A DNA stretch of 26,725 bases from a virus. A model generated the notes under the pieces. That model had not been told where the DNA came from and did not search any database. It saw only the letters and a list, made by a program, of their open reading frames with translations. The stretch covers positions 12,433 to 39,157 of IMG/VR virus record IMGVR_UViG_3300002483_000012. One strand, 5' to 3'. A program made the translations under genes and the position numbers. Shown here piece by piece: positions 7,775-15,199 of this stretch (its first letter is position 1; every line of letters starts with the position of its first letter).

Positions 7775-9280
7775 TTGGAACTTGCCGAACAGTTTAGCAA
7801 AATATTTGAAGGCTCTAAACGTGCTCACGGCATATTTAATGTAAACGATCAAAACAACGGTTTAAAACAACAAGGTGTAGCTCGTACTATAAAAACTGTA
7901 GGCGCTACCACTAAAAACTGGGATGACCACCTAAAAGGTCAAGTAGGTCTAGGTATTATCCCTATTAATGAAGATAATTTAGTTAAGTGGGGTGTCATAG
8001 ATATAGACACGTACTCTCTTGATTTACCTAAACTTGTAAAGAAAATAGAAAACTTCAAACTACCGTTAGTGGTGTGTAGAAGTAAAAGCGGTGGCGCTCA
8101 TGTATTTTGTTTTACTACAGATTGGATAAGTGCTGGTGATATGCAAGATAAGCTTAGAGAACTAGCTGCAGGTTTAGGGTACGGTGGTGTAGAAATATTT
8201 CCTAAACAACGTGAGGTTTTAGTTGACCGTGGTGATATTGGTAGCTGGTTAAACATGCCTTACTTTGAAAATGAAACTTCAGTAAGATACGCGTTTAACC
8301 CTAAAGGTCAATCATTAAGTGCTGAAGAGTTTATAGAGTTTGTAGAAAAACGTAAGATTACACATGAAGAACTACTCGACTTATCCGTACCAGAAGTTGA
8401 GGAACTAAAAGATGGACCACCTTGTTTAAAAACACTACTCAAGCAAGGCTTCCCTGAAGGTACACGTAACAACGGTTTATTTAATGTAGGAGTTTATTTA
8501 AAACAAGCTTCTCCTGATAAATGGGAAACTGAGATAGAGGAATATAATAGAAAGTTCGTTAACCCTCCTCTACCTGCACAAGAGGTGCTTACGTTAATTA
8601 GTACGTTAAAGAAAAAAGAATATAACTATAAATGTAATGATGAGCCTATCCGCTCTTATTGTGATGTACAAAAGTGTCGTACTTGTAAGTTTGGAGTAGG
8701 TAAAGGTAATACAGCGCCTACCTTTTCTAGTCTAGCTAAACTAGACACTAAACCACCTTTGTGGTTTTTATCTATTGATGATAAACGTTTAGAACTTACT
8801 ACTGAACAACTACAGAATCAAACTAAGTTTCAACGTGCTTGTATGGAGATATTAAATTTAATGCCACCTAAAACTAATGAACGTGCTTGGCAAGCACAGA
8901 TACAAACACTCATGGATAACGGTATGGAGATTATTGAAGTAAGTAGTGATGTATCCTTAGACGGTCAGTTCCAAGATTTACTAGAATCTTTCTGCACAGA
9001 CTTAGCTCAAGCTAGTACAAAAGAAGAAGTATTATTGGGTAAGCCCTTCACTGAAAAGGGCAACACTTATTTTAGAATCAAAGACTTACGTGAATATTTA
9101 GTTAAACATAGATTCACAGAGCTTGATACTAATAAAATAGCTAGTAAGTTACGAGATTTAAAAGCCAAGCATACTTTCTGGAATCTAAAAGGTAGGGGTA
9201 CTAACGTTTGGTATGTCCCTGAAATACATTTTAAAGAAGAAACTTTAGAGGCTCATGACTTTACAGGAGATTTAATGTGA
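7775..9280 (+). CDS. AEP-type (archaeo-eukaryotic) DNA primase
   Basis: This 501-residue protein looks like a primase-polymerase of the archaeo-eukaryotic superfamily. The catalytic pattern is visible: WGVIDIDTY gives the metal-binding DxD (D76, D78), CRSKSGGAHVF gives the SGxH motif (H109), and VEIFPKQ follows at about 139-145. A cysteine-rich segment at about 287-309 (including CDVQKCRTC) resembles the metal- or Fe-S-binding part of phage and TOTE-type AEP primases. The C-terminal ~150 residues look helical. The start is TTG at 7775, chosen because a perfect AGGAGG lies at 7764-7769. It overlaps the helicase gene by 4 bp. It would make primers for the PolA encoded downstream; no DnaG/TOPRIM primase is seen. 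Confidence 0.8.
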   Translation: MELAEQFSKIFEGSKRAHGIFNVNDQNNGLKQQGVARTIKTVGATTKNWDDHLKGQVGLGIIPINEDNLVKWGVIDIDTYSLDLPKLVKKIENFKLPLVVCRSKSGGAHVFCFTTDWISAGDMQDKLRELAAGLGYGGVEIFPKQREVLVDRGDIGSWLNMPYFENETSVRYAFNPKGQSLSAEEFIEFVEKRKITHEELLDLSVPEVEELKDGPPCLKTLLKQGFPEGTRNNGLFNVGVYLKQASPDKWETEIEEYNRKFVNPPLPAQEVLTLISTLKKKEYNYKCNDEPIRSYCDVQKCRTCKFGVGKGNTAPTFSSLAKLDTKPPLWFLSIDDKRLELTTEQLQNQTKFQRACMEILNLMPPKTNERAWQAQIQTLMDNGMEIIEVSSDVSLDGQFQDLLESFCTDLAQASTKEEVLLGKPFTEKGNTYFRIKDLREYLVKHRFTELDTNKIASKLRDLKAKHTFWNLKGRGTNVWYVPEIHFKEETLEAHDFTGDLM

Positions 9281-10776
9281 CTTGGAACGTTGTTCTTGGA
9301 CCACCTGGAACTGGTAAGACTACCTTCCTTTTAAGAACTGTAGAGTCATTATTTAATAAAGGAATAAAACCTTACGAGTTAGCATATCTTGCTTTTACCA
9401 AAAAAGCTGCAAACGAAGCTTTAGCTAGAGCAGTAAAAAAGTTTGACTACGAGCACGACCAATTAATTTATTTTAGAACTATACATTCTCTTTGTTATTT
9501 TTGGCAAGGCTTGACTAAGTCAGACGTCATGGATAGAAAAGATTTACGAGCTTTTAGTAAAAGCATAGGGGAACGTATTAGCTCTGCATGGGACGGTGAA
9601 AATTTAATGGCGCTTAACTCTAAGGGTGATCAAATGTTATTCTTAGAAAATATGGCTCGTAATATGAATATGAGTTACAGAGATACATGGAATCAAGCAG
9701 GCACAGATATCAGTTGGATACATTTTGATTGGTTTTGTAAAAGTTATACTAATTATAAGTCTATGAATTATTTGATGGACTTTACAGATATGTTATCTGG
9801 CTTTTTAGAGTTTGAAACTAAACCACCTCTAAAGGCTTTAATTGTAGATGAAGCTCAAGATTTATCTGCGTTACAGTGGAAGTGTGTACACAGACTAGCT
9901 CAAGACGTAGAACATGTTTATATAGCTGGTGATGATGACCAAGCTATCTATAAATGGGCAGGTGCTGACCCTGAACACTTTATAGAACTAGAGGGTAATG
10001 AAATATATTTAGAGCAAAGTTATCGTGTCCCTAGAAAGGTACATGATGTGGCTTTAAATATAGTTAAACGCATACGTAATCGTAGACATAAAACTTGGAT
10101 ACCTAGAGAAGAAGAAGGTAGTGTGTCCTATCATAATAGTTATGAGCATATAGACTACAGTGAAGGCGATTGGTTATTCTTAGCTCGTAATAATTATTTA
10201 CTAAACTCAGTAGAAGATCACCTTAGAACTAACGGTCATTTTTATACTCGTAATAACAAATCTTCTGTAAACGAGAACCTATTAGAGGCTATCAAAGATT
10301 GGGAGCTATTACGTAAAGGTGAAAGTGTAGAAGCTCATAAGGTTAAACGTATTTACAATTTTATGAGAGCTGGTAAAGGTGTGAGGACAGGCTATAAAAC
10401 TATGAAACAAGCTGCACCTGATTTAAAAGTAAATATTAATCAGCTAAAGAAAAGTTATGGCTTAATGGTAGATGGTATATGGCATCAGTCATTTGATTTG
10501 ATAGGTGATGCACAACGTGAATATATTATTTCATGTTTACGTAAGGGAGAAAAAGTAAATTCCTCGCGAATTAAATTGAACACTATACATGCTACTAAGG
10601 GTGGTGAGTGCGAAAATGTTGTATTACTTACTGACGTTGCTAATAAAACCTATGAAGAATTATATAAAACTCCTGATAACGAGTGCCGTGCATTCTATGT
10701 AGGAGTTACTAGAACTAAAGAAAACTTACACATAATACAAGGGAGGACGCGCAAAGAGTTTAAAGTTATGATATGA
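9277..10776 (+). CDS. UvrD/Rep-like superfamily 1 DNA helicase
   Basis: This 499-residue SF1A helicase shows the main motifs: Walker A GPPGTGKTT (8-16), Walker B VDEAQD (190-195), motif III AGDDDQAIYKWAGAD (from 217), motif IV LEQSYRVP, motif V LNTIHATKGGECENVVLL and motif VI FYVGVTRTKENLHII near the C-terminus. It is shorter than UvrD/PcrA (about 700 residues), with reduced 1B/2B inserts, which is common in phage members. The start is GTG at 9277, overlapping the primase stop by 4 bp behind AGGAGA. No DnaB-type or gp4-type hexameric helicase is seen, so this protein may serve as the main 3'-5' replicative helicase; that is inference. Confidence 0.92.
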   Translation: MTWNVVLGPPGTGKTTFLLRTVESLFNKGIKPYELAYLAFTKKAANEALARAVKKFDYEHDQLIYFRTIHSLCYFWQGLTKSDVMDRKDLRAFSKSIGERISSAWDGENLMALNSKGDQMLFLENMARNMNMSYRDTWNQAGTDISWIHFDWFCKSYTNYKSMNYLMDFTDMLSGFLEFETKPPLKALIVDEAQDLSALQWKCVHRLAQDVEHVYIAGDDDQAIYKWAGADPEHFIELEGNEIYLEQSYRVPRKVHDVALNIVKRIRNRRHKTWIPREEEGSVSYHNSYEHIDYSEGDWLFLARNNYLLNSVEDHLRTNGHFYTRNNKSSVNENLLEAIKDWELLRKGESVEAHKVKRIYNFMRAGKGVRTGYKTMKQAAPDLKVNINQLKKSYGLMVDGIWHQSFDLIGDAQREYIISCLRKGEKVNSSRIKLNTIHATKGGECENVVLLTDVANKTYEELYKTPDNECRAFYVGVTRTKENLHIIQGRTRKEFKVMI

Positions 10777-10782
10777 CTTTAC

Positions 10783-10806
10783 TTTTACTTTACAAGTAAA
10801 GTAAAA
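10783..10806 (+). terminator. Perfect 11-bp inverted repeat, possible terminator or operator
   Basis: TTTTACTTTAC (10783-10793) and GTAAAGTAAAA (10796-10806) are exact inverted repeats two bases apart, giving about a 10-bp stem with a 4-nt loop. TTTATAATTATATA follows. The GC content is low for a classical terminator, so it may instead be an operator for the modification cluster. TATAAT at 10809-10814 is a possible -10 element, but no convincing -35 is seen. Confidence 0.5.
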
Positions 10807-10833
10807 TTTATAATTATATACGGAGAAATTACT

Positions 10834-11343
10834 ATGAATATATTTTATACTTATACTGATCCAGTGTTTGCCGCACAATCTTTACCAGATAAGCTAGTAG
10901 TTAAAATGCCTCTAGAGTCAGCTCAAATGCTTTCTACTGCTCAACGTTATTACAACGGTGATGACTACTGTGACGAGTTAGGTATTTATAAAACCGCTTA
11001 CCTTAATCACCCTTGTACTATATGGGCTAGAGAAAGCGCTGATAACTATAATTGGCTTTATCGACACTTTGTAGCTTTATGTGACGAGTACACTTATCGT
11101 TACGGTAAAGTACACGCAAGTGATACTAAGCTACGTAAACCGTTGTCAATTATTCCTGACACTATTCCTGACGTTGGTTTTACCCCTGTAGCACAAGCTA
11201 TGCCTGATCAGTACAAAGACTCTGACCCTGTGGTTGCCTACCGTAACTACCTAATAAATGAAAAACACTACGCTGAGTGGAATAAAAACAGGGCTAAACC
11301 TAACTGGTGGAACTTAGACTGGCAAACTAAGGAGTGCGCATGA
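10834..11343 (+). CDS. Conserved phage protein of unknown function in the base-modification cluster
   Basis: This 169-residue protein begins MNIFYTYTDPVFAAQSLPD and contains KLVVKMPLESAQMLSTAQRY (about 21-40), HPCTIWARESADNYNWLYRH, CDEYTYRYGKVHAS and AQAMPDQYKDSDPVVAYRNY, and ends in a Trp-rich segment. The set of conserved His, Glu, Arg and Tyr blocks looks enzymatic. The family is, to my recollection, widespread in phages and some bacteria without known function. It is the first gene of the modification cluster, behind CGGAGAAATT, and overlaps the kinase start by 4 bp (ATGA). Co-translation with the 5-hmdU DNA kinase makes a role in base modification or its regulation plausible. This is inference. 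Confidence 0.75.
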   Translation: MNIFYTYTDPVFAAQSLPDKLVVKMPLESAQMLSTAQRYYNGDDYCDELGIYKTAYLNHPCTIWARESADNYNWLYRHFVALCDEYTYRYGKVHASDTKLRKPLSIIPDTIPDVGFTPVAQAMPDQYKDSDPVVAYRNYLINEKHYAEWNKNRAKPNWWNLDWQTKECA

Positions 11344-12188
11344 TAGACCTAGCTCATGAAAGAGAAGAGGGTATAAAAAGATTTTTTAACTACATCAATG
11401 AACGCCATATGGTGTATCTTAGAAGGCAGAACGGTGTACCTTATCCGTGGACTAGTGACGCTATATTAACTGAGTTTAGTTTTTGTAATGTGTATCGTGA
11501 GCTTGATAAAGTCACTGAGTGGATAAGAGTAAACTGGAGAGAGCCTTATAGCGACCATCAAAATTTACCTTTCGCTATGTCCGTGGCTAGACAAATTAAT
11601 TGGCCAGACACTCTAGAGGAGATAGGCTTTCCTGAAACTTGGGAACCTGAAAAGGTGAAGGCTATAATGCAAGCTAGAAAAGACAGAGGCGAAAAAGTCT
11701 ATACAGGTGCTTACATGTTGACAGGCACGTTAGGTGGCACTAAAATAGAACAAACTGTAGATAAGATACTTACACCTTTATATGAACATCACCCACCTAT
11801 GATTACTTGGTCTTTACATGATACTTGGAAAAACTATCTACAACATAAAGGGTTTAGTGGTTTTATGGCTTATGAGGTAGTTACTGATTTACGTCATACT
11901 AAATGGTTAAGTACAGCAGAAGACATTATGACTTGGGCAAATCCTGGACCAGGAGCTAAACGTGGATTAAATAGGATACACCTAAGAGAACTAGAACAAA
12001 CAGTAAAGAAAGATCAATTAAACTTTGAGATGAAACAGTTACTAGATTATTCACCAGACTATCTTGAGAATCATATGCAACCTCTTGAGATGCGAGATAT
12101 TGAGCATTGTCTATGTGAGTTTGATAAGTATGAAAGGGTGCGTTTAGGTCAAGGTAGACCTCGCGCAAAATATAAACCACAACTATAG
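11340..12188 (+). CDS. 5-hydroxymethyl-dU DNA kinase family (formerly alpha-GPT-Pplase clade 2)
   Basis: This 282-residue protein matches the family first named alpha-glutamyl/putrescinyl-thymine pyrophosphorylase and later shown to phosphorylate 5-hydroxymethyl-dU in DNA. Conserved blocks are ERHMVYLRR (21-29), PWTSDAILTEFSFCNVYREL (36-55), NWPDTLEEIGFPETW, NPGPGAKRGLNRI (201-213) and the C-terminal LCEFDKYERVRLGQGRPR. All are family-typical as I remember it. The product would be 5-phosphomethyl-dU, an activated intermediate. The start at 11340 is preferred over an in-frame GTG at 11334 because AAGGAG (11329-11334) then sits 5 nt upstream and the start overlaps the previous stop (ATGA). No classical Walker A is obvious. 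Identification is by motif memory; exact substrate specificity is inferred. Confidence 0.82.
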   Translation: MIDLAHEREEGIKRFFNYINERHMVYLRRQNGVPYPWTSDAILTEFSFCNVYRELDKVTEWIRVNWREPYSDHQNLPFAMSVARQINWPDTLEEIGFPETWEPEKVKAIMQARKDRGEKVYTGAYMLTGTLGGTKIEQTVDKILTPLYEHHPPMITWSLHDTWKNYLQHKGFSGFMAYEVVTDLRHTKWLSTAEDIMTWANPGPGAKRGLNRIHLRELEQTVKKDQLNFEMKQLLDYSPDYLENHMQPLEMRDIEHCLCEFDKYERVRLGQGRPRAKYKPQL

Positions 12189-12197
12189 GAGAGTATT

Positions 12198-12971
12198 ATG
12201 AGAATTTATATTCCTACTAGGGGAAGAGCGGACAGACAAGTTACTTTATCTTTCTTTCCTGAAGAATTACGTAAAGAAGTAACGTTAGTTGTAGACCATG
12301 ATGAAGCTGACGAATATGGTCAGTATGATTGTCAAATTATGGTTTGTCCTGATACCGTTCACGACATAGCTACTAAACGCTTATACATACACGAAAATAC
12401 TGACGATAATAAAATTGTTATGTTAGATGATGACTTACGGTTTTATATACGTAAAGCTACTAATGATTGGCACCTACGTTATCTAGAGCCTGAGGAATAT
12501 CCTGCATTGTTCGGTTTACTTGATAAGTGGCTTGATGACTATGCCCATTGTGGCGTAAGCGCTAGGGAGGGTAATAACCGTGTTGAACATTTATCTGTAG
12601 AAAATACAAGGTACATGCGCGTGTTAGCGTATAACTTAGACATGTTTGAGGGTATTGAGATAGGTAGAGTTAAAGTTATGGAAGACTTTGACGTAAACCT
12701 TCAATTACTCAAGAAAGGGCTACCCAGTAAAATTAGTTATTACTATGCTCAAGGGCAAGGTAGTAGTAATGCTGCAGGTGGTTGTAGTGAGTGGCGTACT
12801 ATGGAAGTACAATCACAAGGAGCGGAGCGACTTAAAGAGTTACACCCAGAAGTTGTTGAAGTGGTAGAAAAAGAAACTAAAACAGCTTGGGGCGGTGCTA
12901 CTCGTAAAGACGTAAAAGTACAATGGAAAAAAGCATTCAAACTAGGAGCACAAAATGGCGAGTTATTCTAA
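12198..12971 (+). CDS. GT-A-fold glycosyltransferase, TAGT-like
   Basis: The 257-residue protein begins MRIYIPTRGRADRQVTL, the usual N-terminal nucleotide-sugar-binding strand of this group. A DxD-type metal site lies in VMLDDDL (D77-D79), and VMEDFDVNLQLLKKG (160-174) supplies the acidic ED motif typical of GT-A enzymes. A C-terminal part with GGCSEWRT and TRKDVKVQW follows. The pattern fits the TET/JBP-associated glycosyltransferases predicted to glycosylate hydroxymethyl-pyrimidines in DNA. The neighbouring 5-hmdU kinase and TS homologue support a DNA rather than cell-surface target. The sugar is unknown. It could alternatively glycosylate another acceptor. The gene has a good AGGAG site 5 nt upstream and overlaps the next gene by 17 bp. 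Confidence 0.75.
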   Translation: MRIYIPTRGRADRQVTLSFFPEELRKEVTLVVDHDEADEYGQYDCQIMVCPDTVHDIATKRLYIHENTDDNKIVMLDDDLRFYIRKATNDWHLRYLEPEEYPALFGLLDKWLDDYAHCGVSAREGNNRVEHLSVENTRYMRVLAYNLDMFEGIEIGRVKVMEDFDVNLQLLKKGLPSKISYYYAQGQGSSNAAGGCSEWRTMEVQSQGAERLKELHPEVVEVVEKETKTAWGGATRKDVKVQWKKAFKLGAQNGELF

Positions 12972-13176
12972 TATATTAATAGCGTATAAATCACAATTAG
13001 CTGGTGAGCGGGACGCAGTATCAATGAATCTTGAGGTACTTATAGATGAACCTATGAGTATACCTGAACACACTGACTTTATGACTGAGGTTGATAAGTT
13101 AATAGGGGAACTAGCTAACATACAAGAAAAAATAGAAATGACTGAGTTTCTTATAAAAGCTGCGGAGAAAAAATAA
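12955..13176 (+). CDS. Small helical protein of the modification cluster
   Basis: This 73-residue, mostly helical acidic protein has no cysteine, no membrane segment and no recognised motif. It starts within the end of the glycosyltransferase gene behind AGGAG and stops just before the GTG start of the TS homologue. Its conserved place between two modification enzymes suggests an accessory subunit, but no function can be assigned. Confidence 0.6.
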   Translation: MASYSNILIAYKSQLAGERDAVSMNLEVLIDEPMSIPEHTDFMTEVDKLIGELANIQEKIEMTEFLIKAAEKK

Positions 13177-14196
13177 GTGAAAATAATTAATTGTAGAAAC
13201 GTAAATGATGGTTTTATTAAAGGTATGGATTTACTCGGTAGATACAGAGAAGATGTAAAACCTAGTAGAGCAGGGGATGTTATTGAAGTACCAGAGCCTG
13301 TGGCTACTGTGTATGAAAACTCTACAGAAAGAGTACTATTTGAAGATGTGCGTAAAGCTAACCCTTTCTTTCATTTAATGGAAAGTCTTTGGATGCTGTG
13401 TGGTGCTAACGACCTTGAGTATGTAAAAACTTACAATAAGCGTATGGAAGAATATAGTGATGACGGTATTACTCTTCAAGGTGCTTATGGTTTTAGGTGG
13501 CGAGAACACTTTGGTGGTGATCAGTTATCTGTAATTATAAATCGGTTACGTAACGACAATACTGATAGAAGGTCTGTATTACAAATGTGGGATCCGTTAG
13601 TAGACTTAGATGCACATAGTAAAGATGTGCCTTGTAATACTGTTATTTATTTTAAGGTAAGAGAGGGCGAACTAGATATGACAGTAAGTTGTAGGTCAAA
13701 CGATTGTATCTGGGGTACGTTTGGTGCTAACGTAGTTCACATGTCCATACTACAGGAATATATGGCTTATGGTATAGGTGTAAGAATAGGTACATATACT
13801 CAAGTGAGTGATAGTTTACATGCATATACAGATGTGTTTAACCCTATGTATGACGAACTAGCAAGTCAAGATGCTTTTGATTTTTTTAGTCAGTTTAATA
13901 GCGCTAATCCTTATAGCAATAAAGCTATTAACCCTTATCCTTTAATCAATACAAACATAGAAACATGGGAAATAGACCTAAGTAGGTTTATGAGACGTGC
14001 ACCAATGCAAGATGTAGACTTTGTTGACCCCTTCTTTTATGAAGTGGCAGTGCCTCTACAGGATGCTTGGCATTTATATAAGAGCGGAGAGTATGATGAA
14101 GCGCTAATCGAAGTTCAAGGTTGTTCAGCTACAGACTGGGCTACTGCTGGCTACGATTGGTTAAATAGAGCTATAACTAATAAGGAAAGTAAATGA
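13177..14196 (+). CDS. Thymidylate synthase homologue, candidate dUMP 5-hydroxymethylase
   Basis: This 339-residue protein has the folate-dependent thymidylate synthase fold. Visible motifs are QGAYGFRWR (101-109), TDRRSVLQMWDP with phosphate-binding R131/R132, the catalytic cysteine C153 in DVPCN, CRSNDCIWG (172-180) with R173/S174/D176, GANVVHMS with N185, and SDSLHAY (211-217). An Asn rather than Asp at the base-recognition position favours dUMP over dCMP. The C-terminus is longer and unlike that of cellular ThyA, and the RSNDxxWG...GANxVH pattern is that of phage homologues often linked to modified thymine. Beside a 5-hmdU DNA kinase, 5-hydroxymethyl-dUMP synthesis is more likely than plain dTMP synthesis; sequence alone does not settle it. 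The start is GTG behind GGAG; ATGA overlap links it to the nuclease gene. Confidence 0.85.
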   Translation: MKIINCRNVNDGFIKGMDLLGRYREDVKPSRAGDVIEVPEPVATVYENSTERVLFEDVRKANPFFHLMESLWMLCGANDLEYVKTYNKRMEEYSDDGITLQGAYGFRWREHFGGDQLSVIINRLRNDNTDRRSVLQMWDPLVDLDAHSKDVPCNTVIYFKVREGELDMTVSCRSNDCIWGTFGANVVHMSILQEYMAYGIGVRIGTYTQVSDSLHAYTDVFNPMYDELASQDAFDFFSQFNSANPYSNKAINPYPLINTNIETWEIDLSRFMRRAPMQDVDFVDPFFYEVAVPLQDAWHLYKSGEYDEALIEVQGCSATDWATAGYDWLNRAITNKESK

Positions 14197-14873
14197 GCAA
14201 CATACCGCAGTGGTCTTATAGTAGACTAAAAACGTTTGAAGATTGTCCCAAGAAAGCACAGTATGCGTTTATACAACGTATTAAAGAACCTGGAAATAAA
14301 GCTATGGACAGAGGTAAAGATATTCATAAGTTATGTGAAGAGTATATCCGTGGACGTTTTGATGAGATACCTAAACAACTTAGCGACTTTGAAGAAGCTT
14401 TTGATTTATTAAAAGAACTTCACTTAAAAGGTCATGTACTTTGTGAGGGTGATTGGGCTTTTGATACTGATTGGAAACCTACAGGTTGGTTCGATACTGA
14501 TACATGGGGTAGAGCTAAAGTAGATGCCTTTGTACATATTGAAGGTGAAAACAATGCTAGAGTTATTGACTTTAAAACTGGTCGGTACGATGGTAACCAA
14601 GAAGGGCATAGAGAACAGTGTGAGCTTTATGCGAGTGTAGTATTTGAAAGGCTACCTGAATTAGAAACTATAACTACTGAGTTATGGTATCTTGACCATG
14701 GTAAGCTAGACAGGTATCAATACGATAAGCCTACAGTGGATGGTAAGCGTGAGCGTTTAAATCAAAGGGCAGTAGATATGACCACAGCTACTGAGTTCCC
14801 TGCTAAACCCTCACAGTTTAAATGTAAGTGGTGTTATTATGGTAAACAAAATATTTGCCCTAATAGAATTTAA
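14193..14873 (+). CDS. Cas4/RecB-like PD-(D/E)XK nuclease with Fe-S cysteines
   Basis: This 226-residue exonuclease-like protein has the RecB-family core: SYSRLKTFEDCPKKA at the start, GKDIHKL with H45, D111 (KVDAF), VIDFKTG with D126 and K128, and the QxxxY motif Q142-Y146. One N-terminal cysteine (C18) and three C-terminal ones (C211, C214, C222) match the split 4Fe-4S ligand pattern of Cas4 and AddB. No CRISPR or cas gene is nearby, so the role is probably phage recombination or DNA-end processing with the neighbouring polymerase. It starts by ATGA overlap with the TS homologue behind AAGGAAAG. Confidence 0.88.
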   Translation: MSNIPQWSYSRLKTFEDCPKKAQYAFIQRIKEPGNKAMDRGKDIHKLCEEYIRGRFDEIPKQLSDFEEAFDLLKELHLKGHVLCEGDWAFDTDWKPTGWFDTDTWGRAKVDAFVHIEGENNARVIDFKTGRYDGNQEGHREQCELYASVVFERLPELETITTELWYLDHGKLDRYQYDKPTVDGKRERLNQRAVDMTTATEFPAKPSQFKCKWCYYGKQNICPNRI

Positions 14874-14884
14874 TAGGAGATAAT

Positions 14885-15199
14885 ATGTCTGCGGACTTTG
14901 ATAAAATAGAAAAGATAGCTATGCGTGATATTGCTCAGCTTCAACGTGCCGAGAAAAGTTACGGTGATAGTTGGCGTAAGCGTGGTGGCGTTGGTGCTTT
15001 TATGATGTTAGCACGTAAGTTTGATAGGATAGAGAATCAGTCTCAAGCCTGTCATTGGGATGTGTTTGGCGCCATACTTGATGATATGTCGTCTACAGGT
15101 ATATTAGATGACATACGTGATTTACGCTGTTACCTGTTATTAGTTGAAGAGTACGCTACTCGTCTACATCAGGAGTTAAGAAACGAACATGCAGAGTAG
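14885..15199 (+). CDS. Small helical phage protein, possibly all-alpha NTP-PPase/Nmad1-like
   Basis: This 104-residue helical protein contains AEKSYGDSWRKRGGVGAFMM and later LDDIRDLRCYLLLVEEY. The 'YGDSWRKRGGVGAFMMLARKFDR' type block (about 26-48) recalls the DUF1599/nucleotide-modification-associated domain, an all-alpha MazG-like fold, but the acidic metal site is not clearly visible. It lies between the nuclease and polymerase genes, with AGGAGATAAT before the start, and overlaps the polymerase gene by 11 bp. A nucleotide-pool role related to DNA modification is possible and unproven. Confidence 0.65.
   Translation: MSADFDKIEKIAMRDIAQLQRAEKSYGDSWRKRGGVGAFMMLARKFDRIENQSQACHWDVFGAILDDMSSTGILDDIRDLRCYLLLVEEYATRLHQELRNEHAE

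Noticed and set aside
12198-12971. Glycosyltransferase as a host-surface (O-antigen or capsule) modifier
   Set aside because: No membrane segment or sugar-pathway genes are near it, while the neighbours are a 5-hmdU DNA kinase and a TS homologue. Not fully excluded.
14193-14873. Cas4-like nuclease as sign of a CRISPR locus
   Set aside because: No repeat-spacer array and no other cas gene are present. Cas4/RecB-like nucleases are common stand-alone phage recombination enzymes.
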